The position numbers and the translations under genes were made by a program. Shown one piece after another: positions 36,110 to 47,354 of a stretch of 64,000 nucleotides of DNA. The number at the start of each line of letters is the position of its first letter. Position 1 is the first letter of the stretch. The notes beneath the pieces were generated by a model. That model was not told the origin of the DNA and searched no databases. It saw nothing but the letters and a program-made list of their open reading frames with translations. The stretch comes from Misgurnus anguillicaudatus (Eukaryota > Chordata > Actinopteri > Cypriniformes > Cobitidae): positions 81,478 through 145,477 of the forward strand of contig NW_027395284.1 of assembly GCF_027580225.2 (NCBI RefSeq). Direction: 5' to 3'.

Positions 36110-36408
36110 TGTGACCCTGTCTGTGAAAACCCTAAAGTCATTTTTTGTGATTTACATACAGTATGGAAAAAAGTCTTAGGCCACCATGCCACAATTATAT
36201 TTGTTGTTTTTGCAATGTTATAGTGATCATATATAATTGTTTCTCGGTCTCTTTAATAGAATACATCCAAAAAATACAGGAAATGTGTATGTAGTATTTA
36301 AAACTGTATAAAAATGTAAACTGAAGTTTAAAGTGTTTAGGGTAAACTCCCCTTCCACTTGAGCAATAGCAGGAAACTGCAGGATCTCTTAAACCTAAAT
36401 AAAATTAA

Positions 36409-37836
36409 CCTCTCGACACGCACTAGCTCGGGTGCGGGATGACGTCAGTTTATTTTTTATGCTGCTAACAATATCTATATAGCCTACTGTCTACAAACAT
36501 GAATAATATTAACATTACTATACATCGTTTAAAAGGTCTAAATACAAATGCTCTAGCATCATAAATGTAGTATTTTGTTAAAGAAGTCCAGATGACAACA
36601 TGCAAAATATAAACGGGACTCCTTATCTTTGTGTTGATATAACGATCGCGAATCGAATCCAGTCTGTTTCAGATGTGTGAATAACTCTTTAAAACCGTCT
36701 TATAAAATACATCCAATGACCATTTTTGTCCACAAATGCGTATAATCCGTGAAATATAGATATATAGTCCATTGTTTACATCAGATTTCGCATGAACGTC
36801 TTGTTATAGAATATAATATACAATCTGAGGATTATGTACGTCGTAACACTATATATGAGATTACATTCGCGTTCAAACCCGCGTTCAAACTTTGTTTTAA
36901 AAAGTAGGCGGGAGTATAATACATAATATCCAAACAGCGCTGTAAAATATTGTGATGCCATCTGGCTCGCTTGTTCCTCCAATGACTTCATGAAAAATAC
37001 TGATAGCCAGAACGTGTAGCCAATTAGATAACGAATCCAACGATCTTTGTGTGACGTTTAATTTCCTGGTGTGGAAACGGAATTTTATACGCTAACATAA
37101 GGATAAATAATAATAAGAACGAACGTGTATGCATGTAAACTAAAGGGCTCGTTATAGTCATGCGTAGGTCCTACGGCGTAGCCGCGACGGCGTAGGTTCC
37201 GCGTCGGTTTTCATTTATACTTTTGCGTCATCGTGCAAACACGCGCGCAGGCCGCTGGTAGGCAGTAACCACGCGTGTAACCACAGTAGCACCGCGAACG
37301 CCAAAGAAGAAGAAGCTTTGCAAGTTAAGCCACAAACGAAGAAGAAACAGCAACTTCTTGTGTATAATTTGAAAAGACCAGCAATGATGGAAGTAAATAA
37401 ACAGCGACTTTTGTTGCAGTTTGAGTTAAATCACTCCTCAACTTAGCCATTCTTTGTTTTCACCGTCGCAAACGGAAATACCCATGACGCAGTTTTTTTT
37501 ACCTGATGGGAGAGGTTCTGGTGGACCAATCACAGCGCTTGCGGTCCGCGTAGATCTGACACGCTGTTAAATTTGGCACCTAGAAAAGGCACTAGCCTGC
37601 AAGAAGCTCATTTTTGGGCCTATTGACCTCAAACGTAAAACATAACTTCTTCAGACTTGTGGCTTTGGCATCATTGCATTTCTAGGTTTCACACACATAT
37701 TTATCATTAAGATTTTTAGTATTAAATTAGATGTTATGCAAATTTATTACAATGTATTTCAGCCTCTCTAACTTTTTTAATTTTTATCTTAAATAAATTT
37801 TGGTTTGGGCCAGCGTGGGGGTGCTTTTCATAGAGG
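36409..37836. mobile_element. Candidate TTAA-flanked insertion
   Basis: TTAA lies at 36405-36408 and 37837-37840 next to CCTCT and AGAGG. Only five terminal bases are clearly inverted, so the call is tentative. It contains the element at 37143. Confidence 0.4.
37143..37580. mobile_element. MITE with GTCATGCGTAGG end, right end lost
   Basis: Left GGGCTCGTTATAGTCATGCG, interior CACAGCGCTTGCGGTCCGCG. An inverted copy is at 47102-47354, where it runs into the N gap. Confidence 0.7.
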
Positions 37837-38049
37837 TTAAATCCTAATTTCTAATTTTAAATAAATTAGTATTTTTACTTCATTCTGCTCAAAAACGCTC
37901 AAGATGTGTTTAGTGCCAAGGGAGGTCACACTAAACACAGACGATGCCTAAAGAAAACATTTAGTTTAAAAAAATGTTTTTTTACATATTTCCTGTATTT
38001 TCTGTTTGTATCTTAATAAAATAGATAAACAATAATAGATGGACATTAA

Positions 38050-38529
38050 CTCTTTCCCCGCCATTGACGACTTATCTCGTCAATCAAGAGAAAACGCTTC
38101 CCCGCCAATGACGAGTATTTCCGTCTTTCCGCAATACCGCTATTATCCACTAGGTGGATAATAACCTTCCGCAACTTTTTAAAACCGGAAGTATTGCCCT
38201 ATGGCAAGCTGCTCCATGTCCGTGTCTGTTGCGATCTCAATGAAAAGTCCGTCACAAAAATGGAATTATCTTTGCTTTTTGCTCAAAATGTGGTGTTTTT
38301 GCAGAAACCTACCCATATTCAAAAGCTGATTATAAAAGAACTACTGAAGGTAGGATAAAACAGTTTTATTTGTTTGAAAGCAGAGGGTCTGTTCTTTCAT
38401 TTGGTATATTGTATGTTTATATATTTGAAGAAAAACATTTTCTGGAAGGCATTAAAACTTTTGTGAAAATCATGAAAAACGCTGGCGCTGGCTGGCAACT
38501 TTTTAAAAAAAATGCTGGCGGTGAAAGAG
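38050..38529. mobile_element. TTAA-flanked MITE, CTCTTTCCCCGCC family
   Basis: Starts CTCTTTCCCCGCCATTGACG, ends GGCGGTGAAAGAG. TTAA both sides (38046-38049, 38530-38533). Orientation opposite to the copy at 5780. Youngest-looking insertion of this nest. Confidence 0.9.
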
Positions 38530-38707
38530 TTAAAACTTCTAAAACAACAAGTTTGCTGGTGGGCCTAAGACGTTTGCACAGTACTGTATGTAAAAATATA
38601 ACCTTGATATCTTTAATACTGCCTGAGTAAGCTCATGTCAAAAATTGAAATCAATGTGAACTTTGATGTATCATTAGATTATGAGACTTTAGCCTGGATT
38701 TCTCACA

Positions 38708-40241
38708 CAAGGCCACATATGTTCAAATATCCATGTTGGATTATTAATAGCTCACTCTTGGAGTTGTCACTCCACTATGACGGTAGTTGAAAAGCCAAAC
38801 CTAAAAACGATTCTCTAAGAATGCAATTCATACGCAAGCTTGCGAAGCAAAAACTGTATTCAATCACGTCAGGCCTGAAGGTCTCAATCCGTAGAGAAGA
38901 GCTATCTATTAGCGTAATTATTATTGAGCTTTCTTCTTCGTCAAACTCTTTGCATGGTAATTTATAACAGAGGTCCTGCGTAACTCTCAGGAGTCGGGAT
39001 AGAGGGCGTCTGGTGTTCAAGCGCAAGAGAACCATCATTATTTCATCTCACTCATCTTTCTTGCACTCTTCTTTAATGATATATTAATCAAATGGAGGCG
39101 CAGGCAAAAGGAGGGAACACAATTAAATATGAATCCATATTCTAAGCGTGACAACTGGCACACACACATACCCGAGACAAAAACACACACACAGAGAGAG
39201 ATTCACACAGACAGTGATGATTAAGCTGGGTTTTTCTCTTCAACAACAACAAAAAAGACAAAATCGCCTCTCTGTGAATCGAAACTCCGAAAAGTTTCAG
39301 ACGCGTGTTATGTTTGTAAATTTGCTGAATGAGTGTGCAGACGCTCCTCGGTTTTATGCATCATTAGCAAAACACGGGCGAGGTAGCTCGTCGGAATGTT
39401 AAGAGTCCTTCGGAGACTCCGGCGTTCCCGTACGCAGCGTCTTTAAAGAACATGAGTATTCCGCAGCTGTACACGTCTGGGCCGAATTAATTCACTAAGC
39501 TATCAAATTAAAATCTGAGATGCGTAGTGAGAAAACACCAAGGTATACTAGGTAATCTATATTTGAATAAGCGAGTTGAATCAGCTCAAACGTCTGGAAG
39601 GATGCTTGCTATTCAGGTGCGGGATGAAAAAACCTGCACAAATTAAATATATAAAAAATCTTATCTCTCACACTGTACACTAAGCATTCTTTTTTCATGA
39701 CAGAATATCATTTGCGGCACGTATCAAAAATGCAACGCCTTGTGATGCATGCTAATCTGTTTACTTTTAGCTCTCGTGTTAATCTATCACAGAGCCGATT
39801 CGCTTCTCATCTCCCAGCGTCGTCGGCTATACTCGAAACACATGGTCGTAAACGGCGACTGTGACTTCACGGTTTTAATTGTAAAACGTTGAGCAGGAAG
39901 CCAGGCATCGTGTTTTTGTGATGAAGGCAGATGCAACGGTCTCTGCCTCTTATTTATGCAGACATAAATCCGAAACACCTTCAAGAACGGCTATTAAGAA
40001 GGGGTTTAGGAGGACTTCAAAAGGCCAGGCCAGACCAAGAGCACAGAGATCCACCAATATGAACTCTGTCTGTCTTTAATAGAGACTAGAGACATGGCGG
40101 AGAGGAAACGGTGAGGACACCGTGAGGGCCATTTGGGTCACCCGAGACGACCCTTTCATTTTCAGCGCCATAAAACTTAACACCAAAACCGACTGTCCTA
40201 GCGCGAGATTAGTAGACTAATAGACCTACAAAAAAATCTTC
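38708..40241. other. nek7 intron, no repeat ends seen
   Basis: Unique-looking sequence with short CA and GA runs near 39160-39205. ORFs at 38775-39038 and 39787-39984 have no family. Confidence 0.45.
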
Positions 40242-40288
40242 TTAAAGGGACACCACTTTTTTTTAAATGCTCATTTTTAGCTTCCTTG

Positions 40289-42168
40289 CAGTGTTAATTT
40301 TGGCAGCAAATTCTGATTTAGTCTTAATCTTTTGGATAACACACAATTTAGTTTTAGTCTTATTTTAGTCATCTGAAATCTTTTAGTTTTAGTCTTAATC
40401 TAGTCTTAAGTTTTTTAGTCATTGGAAGTATCCTCAGTCTGTTATGGAATGGTAAGGTTTGAATATGCAATACAGACACAGATTTAATGGTTGTTGTAAA
40501 AAACACGCATTTTATTTTTTTCTTAAAGGAATAGTCTACTCATTTTCAATATTAAAATATGTTATTACCTTAACTAAGAATTGTTGATACATCCCTCTAT
40601 CATCTGTGTGCGTGCACGTAAGCGCTGGAGCGTGCTGCGACGCTTCGATAGCATTTAGCTTAGCCCCATTCATTCAATTGTACCATTTAGAGATAAAGTT
40701 AGAAGTGACCAAACACATCAACGTTTTTCCTATTTAAGACGAGTAGTTATAAAATAAAACGTAGCGCTTTTCTAAGCGGATTTAAAAGAGGAACTATATT
40801 TTATGGCGTAATAGCACTTTTGGGAGTACTTCGACTCGGCGCAGTAACACCCTCCCTCTCCCATTATGAGAGTGAGAAGGGGAGCGGACTTTTCAGGCAA
40901 GTCAAAGTACTCCCAAAAGTGCTATTACGCCATAAAATATAGTTCCTCTTTTAAATCCGCTTAGAAAAGCGCTACGTTTTATTTTGTACCACCAAACTTG
41001 CTCGTATAACTACTCGTCTTAAATAGGAAAAACGTTGATGTGTTTGGTCACTTCTAACTTTATCTCTAAATGGTACCATTGAATGAATGGGGCTAAGCTA
41101 AATGCTATCGAAGCGTCGCAGCACACTCCAGCGCTTACGTGCACGCACACAGATGATAGAGGGATGTATCAACAATTCTTAGTTAAGGTAATAACATATT
41201 TTAATATTGAAAATGAGTAGACTATTCCTTTAATGTCAAAAACACTGACCCTGGCTTTCTCACAAAAGATAATCTCACATAAAATAAGCATAAGACTCGC
41301 TCTACCAAAAAAATATACATGGTCCCAGAAAAAGATATGCATTTTCTTTGAATGACATGCACACACAGACACACGAGAGCACAACAGACAGACACGCACG
41401 CACTTTGTCCAGTCATGTAACGGCACAACATCTACTATAATAGTAACTTTACACATTTCATTCAATTTGAGGACACTGAATATTTATACTCAGTATTAAT
41501 TCAGACAATCCAATGCAATCAATACAGTTCAGACGTGTATTCCTTTAGTTTCTGTTATTCCAAGTTTAGCGAAAACACGGTGGTTTATCTGATAAAATAA
41601 CCTTAGCGTGTATGCTTACCTTCGCATGTATTTCTGGATGAGTCGTCTTTACAGGCAGTCTTGTTGTAATATTTTAAGCGTGACCAGATTAGACGTTAGC
41701 TCTGACATTTTTGTTGTCAATGAGACATGTCTTCAGACCGGGTGTACCTCAAAACGTTAGCGTGTTGCTAACGAGCGAAGTCAACTGACATCAGCCAAAG
41801 CTGGGTAACTAAGACTGTAAAACTAAGTATAATGTAAACAACCTGTTGTGAAAACGAACTTTGTCGCGGGTTTTTAAAATGCCTCTGCTGCCTGCATAAA
41901 TCAACCTACCCTCAACGATTCGCTTTGATTGGATTTCTTCACAACTTGTCCCGCAAAATGAGTAGCTCTGATTGGATCTCTTCTCCATTCGTCCCTCCCT
42001 AACATTGTCGTCTTATTTTTATTTGTTGACTAAAGTGTCAGTTATATTTCGTTACAGTCTTCGTCATCATATCTGACTGTTATTTAGTTTTTATTCAGTT
42101 TTCGTCTGTGAAAAAGGTTCGTTGACGAATATTTTTCGTCATCGTCTTCATCAACGAAATTAACACTG
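40289..42168. mobile_element. hAT element AGTGTTAATTT with nested foldback
   Basis: Left CAGTGTTAATTTTGGCAGC, right AACGAAATTAACACTG. 8-bp flanks CTTCCTTG (40281-40288) and CTCCCTTG (42169-42176), one mismatch. It contains the foldback at 40527-41229. Confidence 0.85.
40527..41229. mobile_element. Foldback element AGGAATAGTC, copy 1
   Basis: TTAA (40523-40526), then AGGAATAGTCTACTCATTTT; right GAGTAGACTATTCCT then TTAA (41230-41233). The arms are almost completely complementary, about 330 bp each, around a spacer near 40850-40905. Very similar to 45118-45828. Confidence 0.93.
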
Positions 42169-42721
42169 CTCCCTTGGAGTTAAATATTTGATTTTTACGG
42201 TTTTGGAATCCATTCAGCTGTTCTCCGGGTTTGCCGGTACCACTTTTAGCATAGCTTAGCATAATCTATCTGATTAGACCATTAGCATCGCGCTAAAATT
42301 ACCGAAGCGTTTCGATATTTTTCCTATTTAAAAATCGACTTTTCTGTAGTTACATAGTGTACCAAGACTGACGGAAAATTAAAAGTTGTGATTTTCTAGG
42401 CAGATATGGCTAGGAACTATACTCTCATTCTGCCGTAATAATCAAGGACTTTGCTGCCGTAACATGGCTGCAGGATGCGCAATTATATTACGCAGTGCCC
42501 GAAAATAGTCCCCTTTGTTACTTTCAATAGCAGGGGACTATCTTCGGCTGCTGCGTAATATCATTACTTACGGCAGCAAAGTCTTTGATTATTATGCCAG
42601 AATGAGAGTATAGTTCCTGGCCATATTTGCCTAGAAAAAAATATGAACTTTTAATTGTCCGTCGATCTTAGTACATGATGTAACTACAGAAGAGTCAAAA
42701 TTTAAATAGTGAAGTGTCCCT

Positions 42722-42923
42722 GTGTCTGGTAGTTGGAAATTTAATATTGCTTCGTATTCAAATATGTCTACTAGGTGGCAAATTTACTAAACACTACTTC
42801 CTGATGCAATTCATTAATATTTATGCATTTGACAGACACTTTTATCCAAAGCTTCCTACAGTATACATTTTATCAGTATGTGTGTTCGAATCCATGACCT
42901 TTTGTGCTGCTAATGCAACTCTT
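42722..42923. other. nek7 intron with a SINE/LINE-tail-like fragment
   Basis: TTTATGCATTTGACAGACAC followed by TTTTATCCAAAGC (42821-42853) is the common fish retroposon tail motif. Confidence 0.5.
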
Positions 42924-43121
42924 GGTAACACTTTATTTTACGGCGTCTTTGTTACACATGTTACATGTAATTATTATAGTAATAACAGTTAATTATGCGT
43001 AATTACATGCAACTATTCCTAACCCTAACCCTACAGTAAGTACATGTTGTTGATGATTATTACTTGGTACTTAAATATATAATTACAATGTAACAGTGAC
43101 GCCTTAAAATAAAGTGTAACC
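42924..43121. mobile_element. MITE GGTAACACTTTATTTT
   Basis: Left GGTAACACTTTATTTTACGG, right TTAAAATAAAGTGTAACC. Near-identical AACTCT flanks (42917 and 43123). About 200 bp. Confidence 0.82.
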
Positions 43122-45113
43122 CAACTCTCTATTATTGAGCTATACTAAATATATCGCTATTACCTAGCTATAAAAATGAAAAGTCAGCTAAACGAATTGC
43201 AGTGGATGATTGATGTTGTCAAGCCCTGGTAAAGTATTCATAATCACAGATGTCTACTGCATTTTCCTCGACTCGCAGGCTACGAAATTACTAAGAAAGT
43301 TTTTAGTGAACAACATTAAACTTACTATAAAATTTCAGTAATTTAAATTTACTTGCTACAGCTCTGCTGAATAACCAAAATCTTACCCAACACGTAAACA
43401 AGACCCTCAGTTTAAAACACAACCACACATTTCCTCTACGGTGTAGAGAGCCGTCAATAATGCAGATGGACCACGTTATACAGTGCGGTCTTATTGAGAG
43501 ATGCACGCGGAGAGCGTGTGTCCCGTCTGCCGCGAGGGCCGTTTGGGATCCAACCCCGTCTCTGGCCTTGTCCCGCACCCCTGCGCTTCATCGCGAGGCG
43601 GGCGGCCCCATCAGCTGACCAGATGAGCTCCAACCGAGAGTGTGGGCATCAAACGGAATGGCAGATGCAGATGGAGAAGAATGCACAGGTATTGATGATT
43701 TTCAATCGAGGCCCCGTGACCCCCACAACAGATCGACTAAAAGATTCATGCTCTCAGAATAAAGGAATTACATGCACACCTATAGACCTTTCGCGCAAAA
43801 TAGATCAATGGAGATCAATGCAAGATGTCAAGAGTGTGCGGTGGAGCATTGCAGCTAGCTTTCGACTGTCCGACAACGAAATAAATTATGAAACGTGCAA
43901 TCTTTATACACACACATATCTATATCTTAAGTCATTAGCTAATTCTGATTTGACTTTGGGAGTAAAGCCAAATTCTGCAATTTAGAGATTTTAATGTGAA
44001 TTTTAAATAATTTTTGTAATAAATTTAACAGAATTATCTAAGATATGCTGCCACTATTTATTTTATAGCACGTGCCCACCCCTTTGCAAAAAGGATTATG
44101 TCAATTCATGACATAAAACATCTCAAATTTAAAATTTAAATTAAACAAAACATATGTAATTATACAATGTAGAGCTATGCAGCAATATTTTTCTGAGGTG
44201 TTGAATTTTTGATAAATTAATGTATTTTATACAACTATAGGGCCCCCCAGCATTATTTGGCAACCCCAGAACCACTGCTGTAATATAAATCAACTGTCTC
44301 ATTTAAAAAGACATCTAAGACGAAGTTGATGCTAAAATGTGGAAAAAAAACCTGAGAACTTCATTAAGTATCCCAAGCTAATAAAGAAAGGTTTCTGAGC
44401 AACGAATTTTTCCTCCGGGTTGCAACATCACACCAACCGCCGGCGGGTTTGCCGATTATCAGATCTGTCACTCAAACAGATGTCAATTCATCACCTTCCC
44501 AGCCACCCCCCACAGGTCACGTGACCCGCTGGCAGCGAGACAAGATGAAAGTCTTCGTGTACCACAGGGCGACAGCAGAGATCTGTTCGAGGCCGAGGCC
44601 GGGCCTGGCTTCGACAGAAGCTTAAGAGATCACAACTGTTCCCCGTTTGCCTTCTCCCCACACTTGGCTGACCCGTGGCCACTGCTAAGCAGGGCGGCCT
44701 GATCACACTGATGGGCCTGGTGCATTATGGGAGACTAATTAGTGCCAAGAAACACTGTCTCCAAGCAGCGGTGAACTCAGATGGTTGTTTTTCAGCCCCA
44801 GGCACTGTGGGAGGTGTAGCTACTGGTAAGCTGCCCCCCTCGCCAAAAAAAAAGGAAAAAACACTCAGGGGGATTCATGGGATAGAACGAGTGCTGGACT
44901 AACAATGTGTCTATTTCCGCACAGCGTGAGTGTGAATCTGTGCCTGCACGCGTGTGTGTTTATACACCAGTTTTTGGTAGCAAGCACGTCCCGTGGGTTT
45001 AAGCATTGTGTCATTTACAGATTGCTGCGGACGATTCCAGGTGGCCCTCGTTTCGGGTTAAAGCATGAAAATGCTTTCGTTGTTAAGATCGTTGTTACGC
45101 AAGAACCTAAAGG
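43122..45113. other. nek7 intron; unique islands at 43490-43800 and 44400-44890
   Basis: Two GC-richer unique islands. The first holds a 163-codon ORF (43494-43985) without family or splice support. The second carries a perfect 12-bp palindrome with an E-box (44515-44526) and a homeodomain-like GACTAATTAGTGCC. Candidate non-coding conserved elements. Confidence 0.45.
44515..44526. promoter_or_regulatory. GGTCACGTGACC E-box palindrome
   Basis: Perfect 12-bp palindrome. It contains GTCACGTGAC, the CLEAR/TFEB-type E-box consensus. Location in an intronic unique island; function inferred. Confidence 0.35.
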
Positions 45114-45117
45114 TTAA

Positions 45118-45828
45118 AGGAATAGTCTACTCATTTTCAATATTAAAATATGTTATTACCTTAACTAAGAATTGTTGATACATCCCTCTATCATCTGTGT
45201 GCGTGCACGTAAGCGCTGGAGCGCGCTGCGACGCTTCGATAGCATTTAGCTTAGCCCCATTCATTCAATGGTACCACTCAGAGATAAAGTTAGAAGTGAC
45301 CAAACACATCAACGTTTTTCCTATTTAAGACGAGTAGTTATACGAGCAAGTTTGGTGGTACAAAATAAAACGTAGCGCTTTTCTAAGTGGATTTAAAAGA
45401 GGAACTATATTTTATGGCGTAATAGCACTTTTGGGAGTACTTCGACTCGGCGCAGTAACACCCTCCCTCTCCCATTATGAGAGTGAGAAGGGGAGCGGAC
45501 TTTTCAGGCGAGTCGAAGTACTCCCAAAAGTGCTATTACGCCATAAAATATAGTTCCTCTTTTAAAAGCGCTACGCTTTATTTTGTACCACCAAACTTGC
45601 TCGTATAACTACTCGTCTTAAATAGGAAAAACGTTGATGTGTTTGGTCACTTCTAACTTTATCTCTGATTGGTACCATTGAATGAATGGGGCTAAGCTAA
45701 ATGCTATCGAAGCGTCGCAGCGCGCTCCAGCGCTTACGTGCACGCACACAGATGATAGAGGGATGTATCAACTCTTCTTAGTTAAGGTAATAACATATTT
45801 TAATATTGAAAATGAGTAGACTATTCAT
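45118..45828. mobile_element. Foldback element AGGAATAGTC, copy 2
   Basis: TTAA (45114-45117) then AGGAATAGTCTACTC; right GAGTAGACTATTCAT and TTAA (45829-45832). It retains ACGAGCAAGTTTGGTGGTAC in the left arm, which copy 1 lacks there, while copy 1 has TCCGCTTAG in its right arm, which copy 2 lacks. Confidence 0.93.
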
Positions 45829-45832
45829 TTAA

Positions 45833-46245
45833 GATTACGGGTAACCTAGTAAAGTAAGGGGTTTAGGTGAAAGTAGGACCAAATAAGCAAACTTCATTTT
45901 AAATTTAGACTGAGAAACGTTAGGATCGTATTGGATCTAAGTGCACTGTGTCTTCGGGAAGTGTACGTTATTAAAGGCTCATCGAAGCAGTCAGTATCAT
46001 TTTGGATTGCGAGTAGCGCATGTTATCTAAAACACATGTAAACGTCAAGCGAATTTCCCCGTCGGCTTTGCGACACACTCCAGGTTTCCTATGCAGGAAA
46101 CATTTACCTCCGACTACAAACCCATGCTGTAATTTTCACGACGGGCTGCGTGGTTGAAGTCGGGGTGTCTGATTGCGTCTCACAAAAGAAGAGGAACAGT
46201 GCTGAAGATTGGGGGGGGGTGATGGGATTGCTTTTTATACTTTAC
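45833..46245. other. nek7 intron flanking the exon
   Basis: Unique sequence with a G10 run near 46211. No other feature. Confidence 0.5.
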
Positions 46246-46340
46246 CTCATAGAGCAGGCAGCCTAGCGACCAGATGTCAGATTTGAAGTTATATCCGTTT
46301 TCGTGTATCCGCTCGGGAGACATGTAATATGGGGTGCCCA
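46246..46340 (-). CDS. nek7: nek7-like kinase, exon with end of activation segment
   Basis: This internal exon of 95 nt on the minus strand has a TTCCAG acceptor and a GAG|GTAAAG donor. It begins in phase 1 (TG completes a Val codon) and ends in phase 0. It encodes (V)[18 protein letters not shown] followed by [13 protein letters not shown]. The SPE triplet is the kinase APE motif, and the Asp of SDIWSLG is the alpha-F anchor. The sequence is compatible with both NEK6 and NEK7; the later exons favour NEK7. The acceptor has a CT-rich tract with a short (CT)n run. The preceding exon, which should carry the DLG motif and activation-loop serine, is not found at higher coordinates in this window. 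A 500-N gap starts 1.0 kb upstream and ctnnd2 exons lie beyond it. Confidence 0.95.
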
Positions 46341-46637
46341 CTGGAACACAAAGAGAGACAGGCAGAGAGAGAGAGAGTTAGGCTGTGTCTGATTTACAAT
46401 GCGAGGAGTTCATCCATGGATGCTTCATTGACAAAGGATTCAGACTGAAGATTTTTAGATGACAAAGAGGAGGTTACTAACAACAGAGAGATACACATGA
46501 ACTCAATGATGCGTGCCTGTGGTAAGGGTCAAAACACATACTAACCATTTATATATTGATGGTCAAGTGCACAATCGAAAAACGCGTACCTTAAACAGTG
46601 GACCACTGACAGATCTGAAATAACACCAGTTTTAGAA
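46341..46637. other. Upstream of nek7 exon, unique with short (AG)n
   Basis: The (AG)n run near 46367-46378 is part of the acceptor's pyrimidine tract on the minus strand. No further exon. Confidence 0.5.
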
Positions 46638-46957
46638 ATAGGAATGCACAGATATATCTGCCCATAATCAGTATCAGCATTTTCCCCACTATCCGATATC
46701 AGCCGATTATTCAAATGGCTATATTCTGGAAATTAAAAGGGGCGTAAAATGCATCAGAACTCATACAGTGTGATTATTTTTAATTGGGTGACAATGACAA
46801 CAGTATTGCAATTCGTACGCTCCACATTTCTAGGATTTCACGACATCATAATTTGAAACAAGGAGTGAAAAGCAAAACTATCGTAGAGGTAGATGTCATT
46901 CTAGGTAATCAAATATCAGTACTGGCACAGAAAATTGTATCGGTGCATCTCTAGTTA
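46638..46957. mobile_element. hAT-like element GGAATGCACAGAT
   Basis: Left ATAGGAATGCACAGATAT, right ATCGGTGCATCTCTA. Interior CCGATATCAGCCGATTATT. Family related to that at 26697. TSD not clean. Confidence 0.65.
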
Positions 46958-47037
46958 GAATTGACCATCATAAAGAGTTTGATGATTCTAAATATTCTGC
47001 ACATATTCTGAATATGTTTAATTTACATCTCTTTTAA

Positions 47038-47101
47038 AGGCGGGGTGCATGATTTTCAGTCGGGCCGAGTACCAAAACACACTTGTAGCCAATCAACAGT
47101 A
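47038..47101. mobile_element. AGGCGGGGTGCATGAT MITE, left fragment
   Basis: TTAA (47034-47037) then AGGCGGGGTGCATGATTTTC; broken at about 47101 by the next element. Confidence 0.7.
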
Positions 47102-47354
47102 AAGGGCGATTTATAGTCATGCGTAGGTTCTACGGCGTAGGCTATCCGTAGCCTGTGCGTAGCCTGACGCGCACCTCGCAAAATTTTTAACATCGCGTCA
47201 GTTCTACGCGGACCGCAAGCGCTGTGATTGGTCCACCAGAAACCCTCCCGTCAGGTAAAAAAAAACTGCGTCATAGGTATTTCCGTTTGTGACGGTGAAA
47301 ACAAAGATAAACCAAGTTAAGGAGTGATTTAACTCAAACTGCATCAAAAGTCGC
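47102..47354. mobile_element. GTCATGCGTAGG MITE, truncated by the gap
   Basis: Inverted relative of 37143-37580 (ATAGTCATGCGTAGG, GACCGCAAGCGCTGTGATTG). It ends at the N run. Confidence 0.75.

Larger units (their letters stand above)
36154..38592. mobile_element. Element with ACAGTA..AAGTCTTAGGCCACC ends
   Basis: Left ACATACAGTATGGAAAAAAG then TCTTAGGCCACC, right GGTGGGCCTAAGACGTTTGC then ACAGTACTGTATGT. Inverted termini of about 35 bp. Insertions at 36409-37836 and 38050-38529 account for most of its length. Confidence 0.75.
36110..38707. mobile_element. Outer shell of a nested transposon stack
   Basis: Left TGTGACCCTGTCTGTGAAAA and, at the right end, CTTTAGCCTGGATTTCTCAC in inverse orientation, both of the CCCTGTCTGTGAAATCC repeat. 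The stack inside it is listed separately. Confidence 0.7.
40246..42721. mobile_element. TTAA-type element AGGGACAC, host of a three-level nest
   Basis: TTAA (40242-40245) then AGGGACACCACTTTT; right AGTGAAGTGTCCCT without TTAA. After removing 40289-42168 the ends join a palindromic interior (TCCGGGTTTGCCGGTACCAC, GACTTTGCTGCCGTAACATG and its inverse). A partial copy is at 63500-63866. Confidence 0.8.
32233..46245 (-). other. nek7: nek7 intron
   Basis: This 14-kb intron has GT..AG ends. It carries two large transposon nests (36110-38707 and 40242-42721), a second foldback element (45118-45828), a (TG)n repeat and unique islands at 35.5, 38.7-40.2, 43.5 and 44.4 kb. No exon was recognised in it. 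Confidence 0.85.

Noticed and set aside
43494..43985. 163-codon ORF on the plus strand
   Set aside because: Starts in a GC-rich island and runs into AT-rich intron. No domain, no splice context, opposite strand to nek7.
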